DNA of 64,000 nt from Variovorax sp. KK3 (GTDB lineage Bacteria > Pseudomonadota > Gammaproteobacteria > Burkholderiales > Burkholderiaceae_C), in the NCBI RefSeq assembly GCF_001984055.1, contig NZ_LYVO01000016.1, forward strand, positions 1 through 64,000, read 5' to 3'. The notes beneath the pieces are model-generated. The model ran no database searches, had not been told where the DNA came from, and worked only from the letters and a program-made list of their open reading frames with translations. Of this stretch, positions 25,733 to 34,124 are shown in pieces; the first letter of the stretch is position 1, and the number at the start of each line of letters is the position of its first letter. Both the position numbers and the translations under genes were made by a program.

Positions 25733-27120
25733 CAACCCCGCGGTGCCTGGCTTGCGGCCGCGGTGCGGCGCGCCGAGACACACGAAATGAAGGCGGCGTA
25801 GCTCCAGGCCAGGTGCTTGGCCGAAGTCTGGGCGCCGCTGCGCTGGTCGAACTGTTCCGACAGGTCGCCGGCGGCTGGCGTGTAGGCGCGCACGGTGGCG
25901 AGATAGGCGCCGCCGCGGTCGAACCAGCGACGCGCCGCGTCGCCGCCCGCAGCCGCGGCGCGGAAGCAGAATTCGGCGGCACCGAGCGTCGAGAAGAAGT
26001 ACGCACCGCCCGAGCAGTACACGTCGCCGGGGTAGCGGCCCATCGCCGTGCCCCGCCCCGGGGCGCGGTCGTGGTTGATCGGGTAGGCCGCGTCGAACAA
26101 CGCGTCGAGGCGCGCCAGCGTGGCCTGCATGCGTGGGTCGGCCGGGCAGTGCGTGGTGGCGGCGTCGAGGCTGTGGATCGCCGAGAGGATCACGGCGATG
26201 TCCAGCGCCTTGGGGCTCGGCTCGTCGTCGTCCAGCACGCGCGAGCGGTAGTAGCCGTGTGCGGCGCCTTGTTCGTCCACGCCTTCGTCGACCCAGTAGC
26301 CGTCGAGCATCGCCAACACGTCGCGCGATGCGTCGCGGCAGCGCTGCGCCAGCGTCGCGTCGCCGAGTCCATCGAGCCACACCGCGCCATCGGCCAGCGC
26401 GGCCGCCGAGACGCGCAGCGTGTAGTAGTGGTGGCCGCTTTCCTCTTCCCAGATGTCGAACGAGGGCTCGCGCCAGTGGCGCAGCGTGAAGTCGAGGTCG
26501 AAGCGGATCAGGGCGGCGACCTCGGCCATCAGCGCGGCGTCGAGCCGACCGCCGGCCACCCAGCGCAGCAGCGCGATCGCGCGCAGCGGCGGGCCGTCGT
26601 GCTGCGGGCGCGCCCATTTCAGGATGTCGAGCGTGCCGTCGGGGTTCACCCGCGTCTCGGCAACGACGGCGTCGCCATGCGCGTGCGACAGGTCGTCGTC
26701 GTCGCGCAGGTACTGGAGCAGGCCAGGCTCCACGCGCTCCCGGCGGCCCGGCTCGGCGGCGTTCACGCGGCCGTCGAGCCGGTTCAGGTCCAGGCTGAAG
26801 CGCGTGAAGTCGCGCAGGTGCTGCAGCGCTTCGTCACCGATGCGCCCGTCGGCGTGAAGCAGGCGCAGCGCGTCGATGACGACGGCCGAGTCGCGAAACC
26901 AGTGGAAGAAATAGTCCGGGTCCGGGTCGTAGTTGCCGAGCACGGGCGATGCGACGATGGACCCCGCGACCGGGCGCACGGTCTGGCCGAAGCCGGTGCG
27001 ATGCTTGACGATCGCGAGCGGCGAGATGCTGGCCAGCATCGCGCGCGCCGAGTGGCCCAGCTGCGTGGCGAGCCAGGACTCGAAGGCCTGGTCTTGCGGG
27101 CGCGTCGCGTCGGAACTCAT
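25732..27120 (-). CDS. GH15 glucoamylase-family glycoside hydrolase
   Basis: 462-residue enzyme of family GH15, an (alpha/alpha)6 barrel releasing glucose from chain ends with inversion. The substrate-region segment is DPDPDYFFHWFRDSAVVIDA. The acid Glu lies in DIWEEESGHHYYT, and the base Glu in GDLSEQFDQRSGAQTSAKHL; both appear intact. There is no signal peptide, so it is probably cytoplasmic. The ATG at 27120 overlaps the glycoamylase stop by four bases, and its stop overlaps the ABC start by one. This arrangement implies translational coupling. Confidence 0.93.
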   Translation of the reverse strand: MSSDATRPQDQAFESWLATQLGHSARAMLASISPLAIVKHRTGFGQTVRPVAGSIVASPVLGNYDPDPDYFFHWFRDSAVVIDALRLLHADGRIGDEALQHLRDFTRFSLDLNRLDGRVNAAEPGRRERVEPGLLQYLRDDDDLSHAHGDAVVAETRVNPDGTLDILKWARPQHDGPPLRAIALLRWVAGGRLDAALMAEVAALIRFDLDFTLRHWREPSFDIWEEESGHHYYTLRVSAAALADGAVWLDGLGDATLAQRCRDASRDVLAMLDGYWVDEGVDEQGAAHGYYRSRVLDDDEPSPKALDIAVILSAIHSLDAATTHCPADPRMQATLARLDALFDAAYPINHDRAPGRGTAMGRYPGDVYCSGGAYFFSTLGAAEFCFRAAAAGGDAARRWFDRGGAYLATVRAYTPAAGDLSEQFDQRSGAQTSAKHLAWSYAAFISCVSARRTAAASQAPRG

Positions 27121-28415
27121 GCGTCGGATTGCGCGAGGTACGGGCTGCCGAAGTCCAGCCGGCGCAGCCCTTCCTGCACTTCGGGCACGCTCATGAACAG
27201 CTTCCACAGCAGGCCCGTGCGATGGTTCTCCATCATCACGACGATCGGGCCCTGGTCGATGGCCAGGTAGGTTTCGGCGAACCAGTCGCGGCTTTCGTTG
27301 AACGCGTCGACGAATCCGTAGTCCTTCCACACCTTGGTGCCATGCACGGTCAGGAAATGCCGAATCACCTGCAGCACCTCGGCCGGTGCATAAGGCAGGC
27401 TGGCCAGCGCGGCCGTCGGCGAGATGGTGCCGTTGTCGTTGCTCGGGTCGTGCGCCAGATAGCCGTCGGGGTCGTCGCTGGCCGTGAGGCCCCAGCACGA
27501 CGCACCGTAGCCCTTGAAGCCCCGCGGGTTGGCGATGCAGTGCGCGCGGTTGATCTTCACGTGCCGGGTGTTCAGGTCCCAGTAGTCGGCGTAGCGGTCT
27601 TTCAGGCCATGCGGATCGAGGCCCAGGTAGGAGTAGTGCGTGAAGAACAGCGGGCCGCCGTACGCCGAGCCCAGCGGCATGTCGATGCCGTAGTAGTTCT
27701 TGCCGTTGACGAAGTCGGGCCCGGACGAATAGCCACGGTGGTACACCCGCGGATCGACTGCATGGCGCGGCGCGGCAGCGGCCAGAAAGTAGGTGATCAG
27801 GCACTCGTTCGACCCGTGGATCTGGTGGTTCATCGCCCAGCCGTGGTTCGGGCTCCAGTGCCAATACAGCACGTCCTGCCCTCCCTGGGTGAACCAACTC
27901 CATTCGACCTCGTGCCACAGCGTGTCGAAGTCGGCGCGCAGTTGGCGCGCCGCGGCCGTGTCGTCGTCGAAGTACTGGCGCGCGCACAGCAGGCCCATGC
28001 AGAGAAACGAGGTCTCGACCAGATCGCCCGCGTCATCCTTGGGGCTCATCGGAAAGGTCTTGCCGCTTGCGCCGTCCATGAAATGCGGAAAGGTGCCGTG
28101 GTAGCGCTGGGCGCGAAGCAGCGCGTCGCGCATGCGGCCGAGCCGCTCCAGCGCCGCGTCGCGCGTGATCCAGCCGCGCTCCACGGCGACGATCATCGCC
28201 ATGATGCCGAAGCCCGTGCCGCCGATCGCGACCCGCGGGTCGGCCACGTCTTCGCCCGTGGCGGCGACCAGGGTGCGGCGGTCGAGCGCCAGGCCGCTCG
28301 CGGCGTCGGCGCCATCCCAGAAATAGCGGAAGGTCTGGCGCTGCACGGCCTCGATCAATTCGTCGTCGGGCAGGGCTGCTAGCGCCTTCGGGGTCCTGTC
28401 ATCCTTCTTCAACAC
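27117..28415 (-). CDS. Glycoamylase-domain (GH144-like) glucanase
   Basis: 432-residue protein of the PF10091 'glycoamylase' family, an all-helical (alpha/alpha)6 barrel. Typical segments are QRQTFRYFWDGADAASGL near residue 25, TGFGIMAMIVAVERGWI, and DNGTISPTAALASLPYAPAE. Characterised relatives in GH144 are endo-beta-1,2-glucanases, but the family is broad, so the linkage is inferred. No signal peptide. It is the first gene of the four-gene overlapping operon and is divergent from a GH3 gene. GH144 and GH3 genes are neighbours in known beta-1,2-glucan loci, which makes sophorooligosaccharide breakdown a fair hypothesis. Confidence 0.88.
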   Translation of the reverse strand: MLKKDDRTPKALAALPDDELIEAVQRQTFRYFWDGADAASGLALDRRTLVAATGEDVADPRVAIGGTGFGIMAMIVAVERGWITRDAALERLGRMRDALLRAQRYHGTFPHFMDGASGKTFPMSPKDDAGDLVETSFLCMGLLCARQYFDDDTAAARQLRADFDTLWHEVEWSWFTQGGQDVLYWHWSPNHGWAMNHQIHGSNECLITYFLAAAAPRHAVDPRVYHRGYSSGPDFVNGKNYYGIDMPLGSAYGGPLFFTHYSYLGLDPHGLKDRYADYWDLNTRHVKINRAHCIANPRGFKGYGASCWGLTASDDPDGYLAHDPSNDNGTISPTAALASLPYAPAEVLQVIRHFLTVHGTKVWKDYGFVDAFNESRDWFAETYLAIDQGPIVVMMENHRTGLLWKLFMSVPEVQEGLRRLDFGSPYLAQSDA

Positions 28416-28441
28416 GAACGGCTCCTTTCGTTGTCGTTTCG

Positions 28442-28485
28442 GGTGTCACTTCGATTGTCTTGTCAGGTGTCACGTTTGGTTTCAC
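28442..28485. promoter_or_regulatory. Repeated GGTGTCAC sites in the divergent glucan promoter
   Basis: GGTGTCAC occurs at 28442-28449 and 28466-28473, and GGTTTCAC at 28478-28485, within the 150-bp spacer between the divergent glycoamylase operon and the GH3 gene. The repeats could be half-sites for a shared regulator. No regulator gene is adjacent, and this is pattern recognition only. Confidence 0.3.
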
Positions 28486-28565
28486 CGCGTCGCCGGCGCC
28501 ATGCGGCCGACGGCTCCCCGCAGCATGCCATCATTAGGCCCCCTGGGTTCCATTCGAAATCCCTG

Positions 28566-30710
28566 ATGAGCCGTATCGATACCCTCATGGCCCGCATGAC
28601 GCTGGCCGAAAAACTGGGCCAGCTCACGATGGTGGCCTCGAGCTACACGGTCACCGGGCCGGTGCTGGCGGGGGACTCCACGCAGTCCATCGTCGACGGC
28701 ACCGTCGGCAACCTGCTCAACATGGTCGGCCCCGGCCCCACGCACGAGATGCAGCGGCTGGCCGTCGAGAAGTCGCGGCTCGGCATCCCGCTCCTGATCG
28801 GCCTCGACATCATCCACGGCCACCGCACGCTGTTCCCGATTCCGCTCGCGGAGGCGGGCCTGTTCGACGAAGACTTGTGGGAGCGCACGGCCCGCGAGGC
28901 CGCGCGCGAAGGCGCCGCCGACGGCCTGGCCATGACCTTCGCGCCCATGCTCGACGTGTCGCGCGACCCGCGCTGGGGCCGCACCGCCGAAGGCCCGGGC
29001 GAAGACGGCTGGCTCAACACGCGCATCGCGCAGGCCAAGGTGCGCGGCTTCCAGGGTGCCGACCTGTCGTCGGCCGAATCGATGGCTGCCTGCGCGAAGC
29101 ACTTCGTCGCCTACGGCGGCGTCAACGCAGGGCGCGAATACGCCGAGGTCGACATTTCCGAACGCACGCTGCGCGAGCTGCACCTGCCGGGCTTCGCCGC
29201 GGCCGTGCGCGCCGGCGTCGCGACGCTGATGCCGGCCTTCACCGATCTCAACGGCGTGCCGATGACGGCTCACATCCCCTTGCTGCGCGACTGGCTGCGC
29301 GGCGAGATGGGCTTCGACGGCGTGATCGTCAGCGACTACAACGCGATCGCCGAACTCATCAAGCACGGCGTGGCCGCCGACCTGGCCGATGCCGCCGTGC
29401 TCGCGCTCAAGGCCGGCGTCGACATCGACATGATGGCCGATGCCTACCGCAAGGGCTTGCCCATCGCGCTGGAGCAGGGCAGGGTGACCATCGAAGAGAT
29501 CGACGTGTGCGTGCGCCGCGTGCTGCGGCTCAAGGAACAACTCGGCCTGTTCGACGACCCCTATCGCCGCGGCACGGCGCAAGAGGCTTCGGCAGTGATC
29601 GCGGAGCGCCACGCGCTGTCGCGCGAGGTCGCGGGCAAATCCATCGTGATGCTCAGGAACGAGCGCGACACCTTGCCCTTGCCCTCGACGGCCAAGGCCT
29701 TGTGCGTCATCGGCCCGCTGGCCGACGCCAGCACAGAGATGAAGGGCCCGTGGTGGGGCGCCGGCGAACACGAGCCGGCCGTCAGCGTGCTGGCCGGCCT
29801 GCGCGCCGCGCTGCCGCAGACCGACATCCGCCACGCCGCCGGCGTGCCGATCGTGGACGACGACGACAGCGGCATCGATGCGGCCGTGGCACTGTGCGAC
29901 GGTGCCGATGCGGTGGTGCTGTGCCTCGGCGAACGCGCGACCATGAGCGGCGAGGCGGCCAGCCGCGCCGCGCCCGTGCTGCCGGGGCGGCAGCAGGCGC
30001 TGGCCGAGGCGGTGGTGGCCCGCGCGCGGTCGCTCGGCATTCCGGTTGTCGTCGTACTCTTTTCAGGCCGGCCGCTCGTCGTGCCCTGGCTGGCCGAGAA
30101 CACCGATGCGCTGCTGGCCGCGTGGTTCCTCGGCGTCGAGGCGGGCCACGGCATCGCCGACGTGATCACGGGCCGCATCTCGCCCAGCGGCCGCACGCCG
30201 ATGAGCTGGCCCCGTGCGCTTGGGCAGGTGCCGATCTTCTTCGGGCAACGTCCCACGGGGCGGCCGATGAATCCTGCGGATCACTTCACGAGCAAATACC
30301 TGGACGTGGCCAACACGCCGTTGTACGACTTCGGACATGGGCTGACTTATGGGCAGTTCAGCTACGACGAGCTTCAGGTCGAGCCGGCGCGCCTGCGCGA
30401 GCAGGACACGCTGACCGTCAGCGTGAAGCTCAGCAACGTGGGCGCGCATGAAGCGGAAGAGACGGTCTTCCTGTTCGTTCGCGGCAAGCGAAATCTGGTG
30501 ACGCGGCCGATGCTGGAGCTGAAGGGGTATGCAAAATTGCGGCTGAAGCCAGGGGAAACAGGGTCGGTGAAGCTCGAGGTGCCGGCGGCCGACCTGCGCT
30601 ATCTGGGGCCCGACCTGGCGCCCCTGTTCGTGGCGGGCCAGGTCGAGATCCTCGTGGGGCCGAGTGCTGCGCAGACAGGGTTGCTGGCGCAAGTCATCGA
30701 GTTGGGTTGA
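28566..30710 (+). CDS. GH3 beta-glucosidase (BglX-like)
   Basis: 714-residue glycoside hydrolase family 3 enzyme. The N-terminal barrel has the conserved KHFVAYGG substrate-binding segment and the nucleophile Asp in GVIVSDYNAIAEL. The second alpha/beta domain contains LFSGRPLVVPWLAE. The C-terminal fibronectin-III-like domain starts near LTVSVKLSNVGAHEAEETVF. The start is taken as the ATG at 28566; the in-frame ATG at 28431 adds Arg/Ser-rich residues with no signal-peptide character. Unlike periplasmic E. coli BglX it has no signal, so it probably works in the cytoplasm. Divergent from the glucan operon. Confidence 0.94.
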   Translation: MSRIDTLMARMTLAEKLGQLTMVASSYTVTGPVLAGDSTQSIVDGTVGNLLNMVGPGPTHEMQRLAVEKSRLGIPLLIGLDIIHGHRTLFPIPLAEAGLFDEDLWERTAREAAREGAADGLAMTFAPMLDVSRDPRWGRTAEGPGEDGWLNTRIAQAKVRGFQGADLSSAESMAACAKHFVAYGGVNAGREYAEVDISERTLRELHLPGFAAAVRAGVATLMPAFTDLNGVPMTAHIPLLRDWLRGEMGFDGVIVSDYNAIAELIKHGVAADLADAAVLALKAGVDIDMMADAYRKGLPIALEQGRVTIEEIDVCVRRVLRLKEQLGLFDDPYRRGTAQEASAVIAERHALSREVAGKSIVMLRNERDTLPLPSTAKALCVIGPLADASTEMKGPWWGAGEHEPAVSVLAGLRAALPQTDIRHAAGVPIVDDDDSGIDAAVALCDGADAVVLCLGERATMSGEAASRAAPVLPGRQQALAEAVVARARSLGIPVVVVLFSGRPLVVPWLAENTDALLAAWFLGVEAGHGIADVITGRISPSGRTPMSWPRALGQVPIFFGQRPTGRPMNPADHFTSKYLDVANTPLYDFGHGLTYGQFSYDELQVEPARLREQDTLTVSVKLSNVGAHEAEETVFLFVRGKRNLVTRPMLELKGYAKLRLKPGETGSVKLEVPAADLRYLGPDLAPLFVAGQVEILVGPSAAQTGLLAQVIELG

Positions 30711-30739
30711 GCGCGCCGTTGGCGTCGCCTTGGCCGGGT

Positions 30740-31024
30740 CTATTTCGCCTTCTTCGCCTTCTTCGTCTTCTTCGTCTTCTTCGTCTTTTTTGTTCTCTCG
30801 CTCTTCTTCACCTGCTTCTTCGCAGCTTTGCTCGCCTTCTTGCCAGCACCGCCTTTGCGTGCCTTCTTCTTTGCAGTCTTCTCCGACTTCTTGAAGGCAT
30901 CTGAAGCTGGTGCACCCTTGTCGCCCTTTTTGCGCATCTTCTCGCCGCTGCCTGCGGCGATCCGTTTGCGCTTGGCTTGGATGTTGGCGTAGAGGCCGCG
31001 CTTGCTTTTTCTTCGACTGGCCAT
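30740..31024 (-). CDS. Lysine-rich histone-like small protein
   Basis: 94 residues, extremely basic. The N-terminal half (MASRRKSKRGLYANIQAKRK, then IAAGSGEKMRKKGDKGAP) resembles small conserved proteins of proteobacteria without known function. The C-terminal half is a Lys/Ala/Thr repeat like bacterial H1-type or AlgP-type tails (KKTKKTKKTKKAKKAK). It probably binds DNA or RNA by charge. The ATG at 31024 follows CGGAG. The 3' end contains a 9-bp tandem repeat. Confidence 0.75.
   Translation of the reverse strand: MASRRKSKRGLYANIQAKRKRIAAGSGEKMRKKGDKGAPASDAFKKSEKTAKKKARKGGAGKKASKAAKKQVKKSERTKKTKKTKKTKKAKKAK
30744..30788. repeat. Five tandem 9-bp repeats in the lysine-rich gene
   Basis: Five consecutive units of TTCG[C/T]CTT[C/T] on the plus strand, at the 3' end of the lysine-rich gene, each encoding a Lys-(Ala/Thr)-Lys triplet. 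Changes in copy number would keep the frame and alter only tail length. Confidence 0.8.
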
Positions 31025-31161
31025 TGTTGCTCCGGTGTTCGAGACGTTGCTGCGCGTCAGCGCACGAGTCGCTGGACTCTGTCCTTCCGGGGTGTAAGGA
31101 GCGGGGGGAGTGCGGGGCGAGCGGATTTCGCTCGACGCGCTGTAGGACTCCGAGCGCGCGG

Positions 31162-32466
31162 TCAGAGCTGGTTGTAAACCAATGCCGCGAAGCGCTCCGT
31201 CACTTTTTCCCAGATCGGACGGTCGCGCCACTGCTCGAAGGTGATGCGCTTGGACACCGACAAGTCTTTCTCGAACTGCTGAGTTTGAGCGCGCGCAAAA
31301 GCTTCGTCGTAGATGTTGAGGTTGGCTTCGTCGTTCAACTTGAACGACCGATTGTCGAAATTCGTGGAGCCGACGGATACCAACAGGTCGTCGACCGTGA
31401 ACACCTTGACGTGAAACATCGTCGGCTGGTATTCGTGGATCTGCGCGCCCGCTTCCAGCAGCGGACCCCATGCCGACCGAGATGCGGCGCGCACGGTCTG
31501 TGAATCGATGATCGGTCCGGGCGTGATGATCCGGACGCGCACGCCGCGGCGCAGGGCTGCGACCAGCGCGCCGACGGTCAAGTCGTCCGGGACGAAATAG
31601 GCGCTCGACAGATCGATCGTGCGCGCCGCCGCGGCGATCGACAGCAGGTACATCAGGTGCACCGACTCGCTGCCACCGCTCGGCGAGCTGCTGAAGGTTT
31701 GTGCCTTGCCTTGCCCCTGTGACACTGAAAGGGCTGCAATTGCCGGGAAGTAAGCCTCGCCGTGCAGCACGTCACCCGATGCCTTGATCCAGTTGTCCAT
31801 GAAGACCGACTGCATCTGCGCCACCACGGGTCCCTCGACCTTGAAATGCGAGTCGCGCCAATGCTTCGGATCTTGCGCGTTGCCGGTCCACTCGGTCGCA
31901 ATCCCCACGCCACCCGTGAAGCCGACCCGTCCATCGACGATCAGCAGCTTGCGGTGCGTGCGATTGTTCATGCGTGAGAGGTCGTAGAAGCTCGGCTTGT
32001 GGAACTTCCGCACCTGGACGCCGGCGTCCTCCATTTCCTGGATGAAGCGCTGCTCCATCTTTCCGCTTCCGACCCAGTCCAGCAGCACGTGGACTTTGAC
32101 GCCATTGCGTGCTCGCTCGGCGAGCGCTGCAGCGAATGCTTGCCCGATCTCGCCCGACCAGTAGATGTAGGTTTCGAAAGTGATGGTCGTGCGCGCCGAG
32201 CGAATCGCCGCCAGCATCGGCGGAAAGATCTGGTCGCCGTTGAACAGTGCCTCGAAGCGATTGCCTTCCGTGATGGGCGACCCGAGCATCACGCCGAGCG
32301 TGCGCTGGTACTGCGCGTCGTGCATCGCGTATTCGCGCTTGATCTGCTCGTCGAGCCGCTTCTCTCCGCTCGTGAGATTGAGGACCAGCAGCGTCGCCGC
32401 AAGCGTCAGGAGAATGGTGACGCAAACGAGCTTGATCTGGCCGTGCTTCTTAAGTTTGGTTCTCAA
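31162..32466 (-). CDS. Phospholipase-D-like / cardiolipin-synthase-type protein
   Basis: 434 residues with one N-terminal membrane anchor (KLVCVTILLTLAATLLVLNL). It has two HKD motifs: THRKLLIVDGRVGFTGG in the first half and FHVKVFTVDDLLVSVGSTNF in the second. This arrangement fits ClsB/ClsC-type cardiolipin synthases, which transfer phosphatidyl groups at the inner membrane, but other PLD-family phosphodiesterases look alike. In the second motif the expected HxKxxxxD is complete (HVKVFTVDD). Monocistronic, divergent from the DoxX-like gene. Confidence 0.88.
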   Translation of the reverse strand: MRTKLKKHGQIKLVCVTILLTLAATLLVLNLTSGEKRLDEQIKREYAMHDAQYQRTLGVMLGSPITEGNRFEALFNGDQIFPPMLAAIRSARTTITFETYIYWSGEIGQAFAAALAERARNGVKVHVLLDWVGSGKMEQRFIQEMEDAGVQVRKFHKPSFYDLSRMNNRTHRKLLIVDGRVGFTGGVGIATEWTGNAQDPKHWRDSHFKVEGPVVAQMQSVFMDNWIKASGDVLHGEAYFPAIAALSVSQGQGKAQTFSSSPSGGSESVHLMYLLSIAAAARTIDLSSAYFVPDDLTVGALVAALRRGVRVRIITPGPIIDSQTVRAASRSAWGPLLEAGAQIHEYQPTMFHVKVFTVDDLLVSVGSTNFDNRSFKLNDEANLNIYDEAFARAQTQQFEKDLSVSKRITFEQWRDRPIWEKVTERFAALVYNQL

Positions 32467-32647
32467 ATGGGCACGCCTCGTTTTCCATACATCGCAAGCG
32501 GCGAACCTCCAATGGGGCGCCGACCTTTCGCCGACGAATATAAGGGCTCGGAGACACCACGTGATCGGAAATGGGCAGCGACCTGGTCGGGCTGGACAAT
32601 GATCAGTCCATATCCCTCATGCTTGCGCCGAACTTCGCTCACATCGA

Positions 32648-33061
32648 ATGACATCACGTACACGATTCAAAAGAGCCGGAGTTGCGTTCGTGTTCGTCTG
32701 GTTCTTCATCGGCGGCATCGCGCACTTCGTGGCAACCGAGGCCGAGATGAAGATCGTTCCACCCTACATTCCCTGGCCGCGCGCAGCCGTCCTGGTGAGC
32801 GGCGTCTTCGAGCTGCTGGGTGCAGCAGGCCTCCTGTGGCGACCGACGCGCCGTGCCGCAGGGATCGGCCTGTTCGCACTCACGCTGGCCGTGACGCCGT
32901 GCCATGTCTACATGTTGCAGCGACCCGAGCTGTTTCCGGTGCCGGTCTGGGCGCTGTGGCTCCGGCTGCCGATCCAAGTGGCGTTGCTGGCGTTGATCGT
33001 GTGGTGCTCGGCACCTGAGCGGCGAAAGGCCGATTCGCGTGGTGAGGACAGGCCCGCGTGA
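32648..33061 (+). CDS. DoxX-like small membrane protein
   Basis: 137 residues with four predicted membrane helices (FVFVWFFIGGIAHFV, AAVLVSGVFELLGAAGLLW, GIGLFALTLAVTPCHVYML, LPIQVALLALIVW). The pattern HFVATE near the first helix and the GVFELLGAAGLL segment are typical of the DoxX-like superfamily, often linked with thiol or redox homeostasis. Specific role unknown; there is no operon partner. Confidence 0.8.
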   Translation: MTSRTRFKRAGVAFVFVWFFIGGIAHFVATEAEMKIVPPYIPWPRAAVLVSGVFELLGAAGLLWRPTRRAAGIGLFALTLAVTPCHVYMLQRPELFPVPVWALWLRLPIQVALLALIVWCSAPERRKADSRGEDRPA

Positions 33062-33141
33062 GCTCATTTGCAGCCGCTATCAGGCTGTAGATCAGCCGAA
33101 CTTCGCGCAGGTGCGGCGCGGAGATGGCTCCGAGCCAGGCG

Positions 33142-33675
33142 TCAGTCGTGTCCAAGGAGCTGCAACACCCGGCCATCGCCCACGAAAGATTCGGCCACGA
33201 GCATTCGGAATTCCGTATCACGCGGGAACCGTGGCAGTGCGATCGCCGGCTTCAAGAACTCGACCTGAAGCGTTTGCGGCGTTCCGCGCCGAAACGCCTT
33301 GCCCGGCGGCACGACCCAGCGTGCCGAAAAGCCTTCGTTGTCCACGACGAGTGCGCAGTGGTGCTCGCCTTCGCCAATCAGCGAGTTTTCGGAGGGGAGT
33401 TGGGGCGCTCGCAGCGTGAGCTCGACGAGGGCGTGGGGTCGGAATGCGTTGCCGGCCTCGAAACCCGTCGGCTCCGCGGTCACCGGCCGCCGTAGCTTGG
33501 CAATGAGCCAGGCGATGACGTTGCCGATGATCGGCAGCCACAACAGCATCAACAAGGTGCCGACGTCGCGGGCCGTCGACCCGGGCTCGGAGAGCGCTCG
33601 CAGCAGCGCACCGCCGAGCGCCGCGCACAGCAGTGCGATGACGATGAACCTTCGCTTGGCCTGGATGCCCGTCAT
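33142..33675 (-). CDS. Hypothetical membrane protein, coupled to small upstream gene
   Basis: 177 residues from the ATG at 33675. There are two hydrophobic segments (RRFIVIALLCAALGGALL and VGTLLMLLWLPIIGNVIAW), then a soluble beta-rich domain of about 110 residues (PHALVELTLRAPQ through FPRDTEFRMLVAESF). Not a family I know. The start overlaps the stop of the 53-residue gene upstream by four bases (ATGA), indicating translational coupling. Confidence 0.72.
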   Translation of the reverse strand: MTGIQAKRRFIVIALLCAALGGALLRALSEPGSTARDVGTLLMLLWLPIIGNVIAWLIAKLRRPVTAEPTGFEAGNAFRPHALVELTLRAPQLPSENSLIGEGEHHCALVVDNEGFSARWVVPPGKAFRRGTPQTLQVEFLKPAIALPRFPRDTEFRMLVAESFVGDGRVLQLLGHD

Positions 33676-33833
33676 GACGCGGTGCCGCTCAACTTCTTGT
33701 GCCGCAGGTCCGTGCCTTCGGGCAGGTCGCGCCGTCGTTCGAGCAGGACGTACGTTCGACCTTCGCACCTGACCGCATCAAGCATCCGATCGGGCTTCTT
33801 GCCGTCGAGATGCTTCGAGAATGACTTGTTCAT
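33672..33833 (-). CDS. Small hypothetical protein (53 aa)
   Basis: 53 residues, basic, starting MNKSFSKHLDGKKPDRMLDA and containing CEGRTYVLLERRRDLPEGTD. The frame is open further upstream, but the ATG at 33833 gives the more protein-like sequence. It is translationally coupled to the membrane protein that follows. No family recognised. Confidence 0.6.
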   Translation of the reverse strand: MNKSFSKHLDGKKPDRMLDAVRCEGRTYVLLERRRDLPEGTDLRHKKLSGTAS

Positions 33834-34124
33834 GGGTGATCGTAACGCGCCGTTCCCTGGCAGGGCTCGGCCCGGCCCATGGGACTGCGAATGTCGACTT
33901 CCGCATCTTGCGTGAGCACAGTCGATGGTCCATGGCGCCACGAGGACCGACGACCCAAGCGCAATCTTGATGCCTGGATAAGTCAGATCCGTTGTCCACG
34001 ATCAGTCTTCCTAATGGTGGCGCAAGCACTGCCCAGGAATCGAGTTTGCAACCCTAGACTTCCCTCGGCCCGCGAATCGCTCACTGTGCGGTTCGCCCGT
34101 TCAGATCCATACAGGAGACATCAA

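Noticed and set aside
23970-26006. Very long upstream extension of the S15-like reading frame
   Set aside because: It runs through the ABC gene in another frame with compositionally biased residues. The real start at 23969 has a signal peptide and an ATGA overlap.
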